DNA of 29,447 bases, from contig DASXZH010000093.1 of assembly GCA_036502005.1 (NCBI GenBank), forward strand, positions 1 through 29,447, given 5' to 3'. This document shows positions 24,175 to 29,447 of the stretch, piece after piece. Below the pieces are notes generated by a model. The model was given only the letters and a program-made list of their open reading frames with translations, had not been told where the DNA came from and searched no databases. The position numbers were made by a program, and so were the translations under genes. Every line of letters begins with the position of its first letter. Position 1 is the first letter of the stretch. Source of the DNA: DASXZH01 sp036502005. GTDB taxonomy: Bacteria > Armatimonadota > Fimbriimonadia > Fimbriimonadales > Fimbriimonadaceae.

Positions 24175-24624
24175 TTAAATCGCCTCAGACAATTGATCGA
24201 TGTGGTAAACATCGTGCCCCAAAAGCATGCCTATCTGGTCCCTCACAGTTAGGTTGCCGCGCTCCGGATGCACGGCGGAAGAATCCCAATCCAAAGTGGA
24301 AAGCCCCCTTACAAACTCAAATGTGGCCGCCCTTGCCTCTCTAAAACGCGCAAACTGTTCAGGAATCTCGGTCATCGAATACTCGTGCGCTACTGCCATT
24401 TCGTTCTCATCCCAGATTTCCAACGTGGAACCGGGCTTCTGCAAGGTCTGATGCAGCCGGGCCAGAAAAATAGGCTCCCAATCGGCGAGATGCGCGATGA
24501 CTTCTCGGGGTGAAAACCGGCCCTCGGCAGTGGCTTCGTCCAACTTTGCGGGCGGAATCTTAGCCAGAAGTCTTTCGTAAATCGCCGGTGCCAGATTCAA
24601 AGAGCTTACTAAATAGGAATTCAT
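24175..24624 (-). CDS. DinB-superfamily protein
   Basis: ATG 24624 gives 149 residues, the usual DinB length; the longer frame from 24858 runs antisense through the protease gene and is rejected. The motifs are FSPREVIAHLADWEPIFLARL and the C-terminal GHDVYHIDQLSEAI, giving the His residues expected for the metal site of the four-helix DinB/YfiT fold. Family roles include thiol-S-transferase or damage-response functions; the exact one is unknown. TAAACT at 24630-24635, 5 nt before the ATG, suggests a leaderless message. Divergent from the aspartic protease gene. Confidence 0.8.
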   Translation of the reverse strand: MNSYLVSSLNLAPAIYERLLAKIPPAKLDEATAEGRFSPREVIAHLADWEPIFLARLHQTLQKPGSTLEIWDENEMAVAHEYSMTEIPEQFARFREARAATFEFVRGLSTLDWDSSAVHPERGNLTVRDQIGMLLGHDVYHIDQLSEAI

Positions 24625-24670
24625 AGCCAAGTTTAGCCCCGACGGCACAATCCTTGCGTTCCCTCCCGTT

Positions 24671-25831
24671 GTGGCGCGCACCGGCGTTTTTAAACGCAGA
24701 ACTTTCAAGGGAGGGGACAGAACAGCGTTAGCCCTAATGCTTTTCTTCCCCACCTTAGCGCTAGCCTTCTGGCACGGCCACAAGGCGCCCCTAAAAGGCG
24801 CGGCGCATTTCCAAGTTCCCATGTTGGTCGAAGGTTTTACGCCTGTCGTAGAAGTCACGCGAAACGGCCAAACTTTTCATTTTCTTATCGATACAGGCAG
24901 CGACGAAAGCGTAATCCCTAACGATCTTGTTCCCGACGTTCCAGCAGGAAAAAACGCCGAACTCATGCTTGGCCCATTCCCAATTCATGCGAGGACGGTT
25001 AGCCGCGAGGAATGGAAAGGGTTCACAAACGACAAGCTCGATGGCTTACTCGGTGCTCCGGATATGGCCAACTTGGCCGTTGGAATCGACTTTGATAAAG
25101 GCAAAGCCGATTTCTGGAGGCGCGATCTCACCAAAGGTGAAATCAAGGGTTGGCTCCAAGCTAACGACTCCACACTGAACGAAGTGCCCCTAACCAGGCT
25201 AAACGATGGCTTGCTGGACGTCGGCTGCGATTCCAACGGCAAAGATTTTCGGGCCATTATCGATTCAGGTTCTAACCTAAATCAGGTTCCCGTTGGCTTC
25301 GCGATACCCGAGGCATGGGCGAACCTGTCAGATACTCGCGTTTCCACCAATTTCGATTCAGAAACCGTCTCGATCTATCTCGCTCCCAAAATAACCGTCA
25401 ATGGCGAAGATTTCCAGTGGAAGATGATTGGCATGGACCCTCCTTCAGATCCTGAGGGCGACCCAAAAGAGGGACTCGTTGCCCCATCATCCTTTTGGGG
25501 TCCAAGATTCATCATCGACTTCCGAGCGCATAAACTTGATGCCAAGGTGAGCTCGAGCCCAAACCAAGATTTAAGAATGGCGCTATCCGACATGCTTCGC
25601 AGGCCCGTAGAACTATCCCACGGCAAGGCGACCATCAAAAAGGGTGTGGAAGTAACTGCCATTGCAGGAGTTCCCGTACAAACCCTCCTGGACGGCGTAA
25701 ACCAACCCGAACAGATGCGACAAACCTTGGCGGATTTGTACTACAAATCCGAACATGGCTGCAACGTCGATCTCATCATCAACGGCATGCCAACCCGCGC
25801 TACAATCCCGATTTCTATTCCTTTGGAATAA
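24671..25831 (+). CDS. Exported two-lobed pepsin-like aspartic protease with PDZ-like tail
   Basis: The GTG start gives 386 residues; ATG 24737 is an alternative. A signal-like stretch ALALMLFFPTLALAFW follows basic residues. Two catalytic motifs are present: FLIDTGSDESVIP (DTGS 74-77) and AIIDSGSNLNQVP (DSGS 198-201), so both lobes are in one chain, as in pepsin rather than retropepsin dimers. After residue ~300, ATIKKGVEVTAIAGVPVQTLLDG resembles a PDZ-like domain. Probably an extracytoplasmic protease. The stop overlaps the convergent enolase gene by 17 bp. Alternatively only one lobe is active. Confidence 0.75.
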   Translation: MARTGVFKRRTFKGGDRTALALMLFFPTLALAFWHGHKAPLKGAAHFQVPMLVEGFTPVVEVTRNGQTFHFLIDTGSDESVIPNDLVPDVPAGKNAELMLGPFPIHARTVSREEWKGFTNDKLDGLLGAPDMANLAVGIDFDKGKADFWRRDLTKGEIKGWLQANDSTLNEVPLTRLNDGLLDVGCDSNGKDFRAIIDSGSNLNQVPVGFAIPEAWANLSDTRVSTNFDSETVSIYLAPKITVNGEDFQWKMIGMDPPSDPEGDPKEGLVAPSSFWGPRFIIDFRAHKLDAKVSSSPNQDLRMALSDMLRRPVELSHGKATIKKGVEVTAIAGVPVQTLLDGVNQPEQMRQTLADLYYKSEHGCNVDLIINGMPTRATIPISIPLE

Positions 25832-27122
25832 CCCGGCCTGCAAGTCTGCCAAAAGCAGAAGGCCCGGCGTAAAAAGCGTGTGCGCCCAGCATCTCTTCGA
25901 TCCTAAGAAGCTGGTTGTATTTGGCGACTCGATCGGTTCTGTTTGGCGCGCCCGTCTTTATCTGCCCGCAGTTAGTGGCTACGGCCAAGTCTGCAATCGT
26001 CGTGTCCTCCGTCTCACCGGATCGGTGGCTCATCACAGATGTAAAACCGGCTCGCTTGGCCAAATCTACCGCTGCGAGTGTCTCCGTCAGAGTGCCAATT
26101 TGGTTGACCTTAATGAGAATGGAGTTTGCAGTTCCCTCTTCAATTCCCCGAAGAAGACGCTCTACATTCGTTACAAACAGATCGTCCCCGACAAGCTGGA
26201 CTTTATCTCCAATTGCTTCAGTCAACCCATGCCAGGAATCCCAATCGTCTTCGGCAATACCGTCCTCGATCGAAATGAGAGGATATTTCTCCGAAAGGGC
26301 CACTAGATACTCAACTTGCTGAGGGCCGGTTCGCTCCCGTATCTCGCCCGCTTTGTAAACATACTTGCCGTTCTTATAAAACTCGCTGGCAGCGGGGTCG
26401 ATTCCCAGCCAGATGTCGCCTCCCGGCGTGTATCCCGCCTTTTGAATCGCCTGAATGATGAAATCAAAGGCGTGATCCTGGGATTCCAGATTCGGCGCGA
26501 ACCCACCTTCGTCGCCAACGCCTGTGTTTAGACCTTTGCTTTTCAAAACCGCTTTAAGGGCGTGGAAGACCTCGGCACCCATTCGGAGGGCTTCCGAGAA
26601 AGATGAAGCCCCCACCGGAAGCACCATAAACTCCTGAAAATCTACATTTGAATCCGCGTGTGAGCCACCGTTTAGAATGTTCATCATCGGAACCGGCAGA
26701 GTATTGGCAGTAACACCGCCCACGTAACGATAAAGCGGCAAATGGGTCTCGGCGGCAGCGGCTTTGGCAACCGCCAGGGAAACTCCTAAAATCGCGTTTG
26801 CGCCAAGATCGGCCTTGTTTGGTGTCCCGTCCAAATCGATCAACATTTCATCGATCGCCGTTTGGTCTGTTGCGTCTCGATCGAGAATGTGAGGAGCGAT
26901 TCTGTCGTTCACGTTCTCGACCGCTTTGAGAACGCCTTTTCCGCCGTACCGCTTTTTGTCCCCGTCCCTCAACTCCACCGCTTCAAACTGGCCGGTGCTG
27001 GCGCCGCTTGGAACAGCGGCTCGGCCAAAACTTCCGGTCTCGAGCAAAACATCAACTTCTAAAGTGGGATTTCCGCGGCTATCAAGGATCTCTCGGGCAA
27101 CAACGTCTACGATGATTGGCAT
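25815..27122 (-). CDS. eno: Enolase
   Basis: ATG 27122 gives 435 residues starting IIVDVVAREILDSRGNPTLEV, the standard enolase N-terminus; the longer frame from 27182 adds a non-homologous extension. It carries GSFGRAAVPSGASTG (mobile loop), NILNGGSHADSNVDFQEFM, GDEGGFAPNL, ISIEDGIAEDDW and VLVGDD-type metal ligands (QLVGDDLFVTN). KVNQIGTLTE holds the catalytic Lys, and SHRSGETEDTTIADLAV the substrate-binding signature. It interconverts 2-phosphoglycerate and phosphoenolpyruvate in glycolysis. No Shine-Dalgarno; TATCGT at 27129-27134, 6 nt upstream, suggests a leaderless transcript. The leader just before ATG matches that of the 6865 gene (GTTTCTCT). Confidence 0.97.
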   Translation of the reverse strand: MPIIVDVVAREILDSRGNPTLEVDVLLETGSFGRAAVPSGASTGQFEAVELRDGDKKRYGGKGVLKAVENVNDRIAPHILDRDATDQTAIDEMLIDLDGTPNKADLGANAILGVSLAVAKAAAAETHLPLYRYVGGVTANTLPVPMMNILNGGSHADSNVDFQEFMVLPVGASSFSEALRMGAEVFHALKAVLKSKGLNTGVGDEGGFAPNLESQDHAFDFIIQAIQKAGYTPGGDIWLGIDPAASEFYKNGKYVYKAGEIRERTGPQQVEYLVALSEKYPLISIEDGIAEDDWDSWHGLTEAIGDKVQLVGDDLFVTNVERLLRGIEEGTANSILIKVNQIGTLTETLAAVDLAKRAGFTSVMSHRSGETEDTTIADLAVATNCGQIKTGAPNRTDRVAKYNQLLRIEEMLGAHAFYAGPSAFGRLAGRVIPKE

Positions 27123-27175
27123 AGAGAAACGATACCTTCTAGCAAGGCTCGCAGGCGGGGTAATCTTCTTACCCG

Positions 27176-27895
27176 ATGGCACTCAGTGTAACCAAAGAAA
27201 ACTTCTTTTGGCACAAGCTCCATTCGCTAACCGGCATCATCCCAGTAGGCTTTTACATGTTGCAGCACTTGGTGCTCAATTCCTTTAGTTGGGCCGGCGC
27301 CGATAAGTATAACGGTGTTAGCGGATTCTTCTACTCAATGCCGGAGTATGTGCTTCTCACCATAGAGATATTTCTGATTTGGCTGCCCCTGCTTTTCCAT
27401 GCGGTTTACGGCATTTTCATCGTGAACCGGGCAGAAAGCAACTACTTCACCACTAAATATAAGTGGTCGCAAAACCGCATGTATATGCTGCAGCGGTGGA
27501 GCGGCGTCTTTGTTTTCTTTTTCCTTTGCATCCACGTTTCGATGACGACGATCAAAGTCAAAATCAACGGCGCGAACGTGGTCGATTATCAACACATGCA
27601 CGACATGCTAAGCAGCTTTGGCTACGCATGGCTGATTTTTTACATGTTGGGAGTTTTGGCAGCGAGCTACCACCTGTCCTATGGGGTTTGGAATTTCTGC
27701 ATTCGCTGGGGCATTACCATCAGCGAACGGGCGCAGGTTGCCGTCCAGAAGTTTTCCCTCGGCATGTTTGTGGTGGTAACGCTCATCGGATGGCTTGCCT
27801 TAGCCGGATTCTTTAAACCTGCGAACCAGGCGCCGACTTCTGAGGGGCCAATATCGACGATGCTCGCATCGCCGAAAACGGCGCTAGGAGCGTGA
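27176..27895 (+). CDS. sdhC: Succinate dehydrogenase cytochrome b subunit (SdhC, b558 type)
   Basis: The protein has 239 residues with about five transmembrane segments, the Bacillus-type diheme anchor. His residues sit in the expected segments: FFWHKLHSLTGIIPVGFYMLQH, LLFHAVYGIF, CIHVSMTTI and SYHLSYGVWNF. Family role: heme b and quinone site anchoring SdhAB to the inner membrane. The sdhA and sdhB genes normally follow directly but are absent here. The gene is divergent from eno (53 bp). TAATCT at 27161-27166, 9 nt before the ATG, fits a leaderless start. Its TGA stop lies inside the first heptamer of a repeat array. Confidence 0.93.
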   Translation: MALSVTKENFFWHKLHSLTGIIPVGFYMLQHLVLNSFSWAGADKYNGVSGFFYSMPEYVLLTIEIFLIWLPLLFHAVYGIFIVNRAESNYFTTKYKWSQNRMYMLQRWSGVFVFFFLCIHVSMTTIKVKINGANVVDYQHMHDMLSSFGYAWLIFYMLGVLAASYHLSYGVWNFCIRWGITISERAQVAVQKFSLGMFVVVTLIGWLALAGFFKPANQAPTSEGPISTMLASPKTALGA

Positions 27896-27919
27896 TAAGT
27901 GATAGGTGATAAGTGATAG
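27892..27919. repeat. Heptamer array, four units, abutting the sdhC stop
   Basis: GTGATAA, GTGATAG, GTGATAA, GTGATAG in tandem. The first unit contains the sdhC stop codon. On the opposite strand the units read YTATCAC, the complement orientation of the long array at 28403-28542, so the two form an inverted pair around the pseudogene. Confidence 0.85.
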
Positions 27920-28009
27920 GTCCGAAAGACAGTTAGTCCGTGAATAGGGCTAAAGCATGTTCTGGCTCAGGCGATAAGGCTTCCTCATCATAGGGCCTTC
28001 TTCTTTCCT

Positions 28010-28037
28010 TTACTACGGATCCGTTACTACGGATCCG
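28010..28037. repeat. Tandem 14-bp duplication
   Basis: TTACTACGGATCCG is repeated exactly (28010-28023 and 28024-28037). It covers the 3' end and stop codon of the pseudogene. Since 14 is not a multiple of 3, the duplication changes the end of the reading frame. Confidence 0.85.
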
Positions 28038-28388
28038 TCAATGCTCCTAAGGAACGCGTAAATCCTTTTTCCAAGAACTGCAATATCAGCAGACATTTGA
28101 GTGAAATACCGCTCGGAGATAATGTCCAGACGTCTGGCCAGCTCAAGTAAGGTATCAAGTTCGGCGTGTGATCAGCGCGCAATGCGAACAAAGTTAGCGA
28201 GATTCGCTCGCGAGCCCCGTACCCCATCCTTCCGATATATTGCTCGGAATTGACTCCGCTGCTCTTTTCACCTGAGACGTTAATCCAAATTTCTCGTCGT
28301 CTGGGAAACTGGAAGTTAGCTTGTAAACCTGAGTCGCGAGGTCCATGCCCAGTTGCCAAATCTCCAAATCCCGGTGGCTAAAACTCAT
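28013..28388 (-). pseudogene. Decayed four-helix-bundle (23S rRNA intervening-sequence protein) gene
   Basis: The minus strand from ATG 28388 reads DLEIWQLGMDLATQVYKLTS, FPDDEKFGLTSQVKRAAESI, PSNISEGWG, the core of the S23/IVP four-helix-bundle family (TIGR02436 type). It stops after 64 residues at TAA 28194-28196. Shifting by one base restores NFVRIAR; then a TGA at 28172-28174 stands where homologues carry Gly; then SHAELDTLLELARRLDIISE continues with GKRIYAFLRSID to TAG 28013-28015. The total of 376 bp equals 125 codons plus one extra base, the normal family length. So one frameshift and one nonsense change have broken it. Confidence 0.85.
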
Positions 28389-28402
28389 CTACCTTTTCTC
28401 CT

Positions 28403-28542
28403 TATCACCTATCACCTGTCACCTATCACCTATCACCTATCACCTATCACCTATCACCTATCACCTATCACCTATCACCTATCACCTATCACCTATCACC
28501 TATCACCTATCACCTATCACCTATCACCTATCACCTATCACT
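28403..28542. repeat. Heptamer array of 20 TATCACC units, abutting the serA stop
   Basis: Twenty contiguous 7-bp units; the third is TGTCACC and the last TATCACT, the rest exact TATCACC. The array lies between the pseudogene start and the serA stop codon (28541-28543), which overlaps the last unit. The plus strand is open in all frames through the array, giving a spurious YHLSPIT repeat protein that I do not call. Confidence 0.95.
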
Positions 28543-29447
28543 AATGCTTAGGCAACGGAATCGCGTGGGCATCGAAAATATCCGCGTTCTTCTTGATCGC
28601 CAAAATAACGTTGGCTGAAGGCTCTTTGTCGGTTGAGATCTGCGCAATGGCGGCTTTGGCCCCGCCCATGATAATGTTCTCCATTTCCTGTACGCTGACG
28701 CCTTCCCGCTTCAAAGCTTCCAACACGCCCGCCAATACGCCAACTTTATCGGCGTGACGAACAATCAGAAGATGGGTAGCCGTTTCGCCTTTCGCCACGT
28801 TAACCACGTTTGGCACGAGTCCGGTGTTCTTAAACTCCTTCACGATGCGCACCGTCTCGGCGGCGACGGCATCCTGCGCCTGATCCGTGCTTGCCCCGAT
28901 GTGATGGGTGGTATAAACGTGGGGGTTATCTTTCAACGAACCCGTGTATTCGCCTTGCGCCACCGTTGGCTCATCCTCAAAAACATCCAAGCCCGCCTTC
29001 AAGTTCTTTTCAGCCAGCGCGGTAACCATTGCAGCTTGATCTACAACTTCCGCCCGGCTTGTGTTTATAAAAATCGTCCCTGGCCGCATAGCATTAAAAA
29101 ATGCCTTACCCAGCAATCCCTTTGTTTGCGGGTTCAAAGCGATATGAACCGAAACAAAGTCGCTCAGGCTCGCCAGTTCTTCGGGAGTTTTTGCCTGTGT
29201 AACACCGATCTCGGCGGCGATCTCGGGGGTCATCCAGCGGCTGTTAACCGCGATGTTCATGCCGAAGGCACGGCCTCGCTTCACAACTTCCTGGGCGATA
29301 TTTCCAAAGCCAATAACGCCAAGCGTGCGCCCGTAAAGCCCCTTTGCGACGCTAAACTCCTTTTTATTCCACTTCCCTTCCCGAAGGCTGATCACGTTGT
29401 CGGGAATGTGGCGATCACAGGCAAGCATCAGCCCAAATGCAAGCTCT
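28541..29447 (-). CDS. serA: D-3-phosphoglycerate dehydrogenase, partial (5' end beyond right edge)
   Basis: The frame is open to the right edge: upstream of the first visible Met it reads ELAFGL, so the N-terminal third is missing. It has the NAD-binding GVIGFGNIAQEVVKRGRAFG motif, FINTSRAEVVD with the substrate Arg, FEDEP with the Glu, and HHIGASTDQAQ with the catalytic His. The C-terminus HLLIVRHADKVGVLAGVLEAL, MENIIM is a short ACT-type regulatory domain, which in this family senses serine. First step of serine synthesis from 3-phosphoglycerate, cytoplasmic. The stop TAG abuts the heptamer array. Confidence 0.93.
   Translation of the reverse strand, partial: ELAFGLMLACDRHIPDNVISLREGKWNKKEFSVAKGLYGRTLGVIGFGNIAQEVVKRGRAFGMNIAVNSRWMTPEIAAEIGVTQAKTPEELASLSDFVSVHIALNPQTKGLLGKAFFNAMRPGTIFINTSRAEVVDQAAMVTALAEKNLKAGLDVFEDEPTVAQGEYTGSLKDNPHVYTTHHIGASTDQAQDAVAAETVRIVKEFKNTGLVPNVVNVAKGETATHLLIVRHADKVGVLAGVLEALKREGVSVQEMENIIMGGAKAAIAQISTDKEPSANVILAIKKNADIFDAHAIPLPKH

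Noticed and set aside
24625..24858. N-terminal extension of the DinB-like gene
   Set aside because: It is antisense to the protease start; DinB proteins begin at the ATG at 24624 and the extension has no homologous features.
28013..28388. Diversity-generating retroelement accessory (Avd-like) gene
   Set aside because: Avd and S23 proteins share the four-helix fold, but there is no reverse transcriptase, template or variable repeat in the window.
28403..28542. CRISPR array
   Set aside because: Units are 7 bp with no spacers and no cas genes are near.
28345..28551. Plus-strand frame encoding a repeated YHLSPIT peptide
   Set aside because: It is produced by the TATCACC heptamer array, which is open in every plus frame; there is no ribosome site and it overlaps the pseudogene start and the serA end.

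Overview
The window looks like chromosomal DNA of a free-living, moderately GC-rich, Gram-negative-type heterotroph. I lean towards Armatimonadota (Fimbriimonadia-like). The clues are a pseudopilin of the FPVFAQAK type, BTAD/NB-ARC regulators of the kind common there, secreted thioredoxin-fold proteins, and many small lipoproteins. This is an inference from protein style, not a database match.

Layout. 1-925 (-) is the 5' part of a secreted quinoprotein-like beta-propeller running off the left edge. 1155-3113 (+) is a BTAD/TPR regulator. 3175-4326 (-) is a secreted WD40-type protein, divergent from two unrecognised small genes (4402-5108, +). From 11767 down to 5150 runs a minus-strand block: pseudopilin, lipoprotein plus NTF2-like pair, a 1015-residue BTAD-NB-ARC-TPR regulator, and a GH71/99-like glycoside hydrolase 19 bp behind it. 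12153-16530 (+) holds a flavin-dependent halogenase-like enzyme and two tandem secreted TlpA-like paralogues. 16657-18664 (+) holds a DUF433/DUF5615 toxin-antitoxin-like pair and a DHA2-type MFS exporter. Two large hairpins (18784-18901) follow, then a small membrane protein and an exported MetX-like alpha/beta hydrolase. tRNA-Thr(CGT) lies on the minus strand at 20313-20387. 20560-22392 (+) has a small hypothetical gene and a methylcrotonyl-CoA carboxylase-type carboxyltransferase. 22399-23826 holds a small lipoprotein, two tiny hydrophilic genes and a Fe/Mn superoxide dismutase. 23981-24129 is a MITE-like element. 24175-27122 holds a DinB-like protein, a pepsin-like aspartic protease and enolase. 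27176-27895 is a lone sdhC. 28013-28388 is a decayed four-helix-bundle (23S rRNA intervening-sequence protein) pseudogene between oppositely oriented heptamer arrays. serA runs off the right edge.

Functional picture. Core metabolism (enolase, phosphoglycerate dehydrogenase, succinate dehydrogenase anchor, acyl-CoA carboxylase, SOD) is mixed with envelope and secretion genes. The most coherent accessory unit is the BTAD-NB-ARC regulator with the secreted glycoside hydrolase. The most unusual DNA-level features are period-7 arrays built around TCACC that abut stop codons, occur in opposing orientations, and in one place hold a 149-bp element with 21-bp perfect inverted ends. A second global pattern is that many start codons lack a Shine-Dalgarno and instead have a TANNNT -10-like hexamer 5-14 nt upstream, suggesting widespread leaderless transcription.
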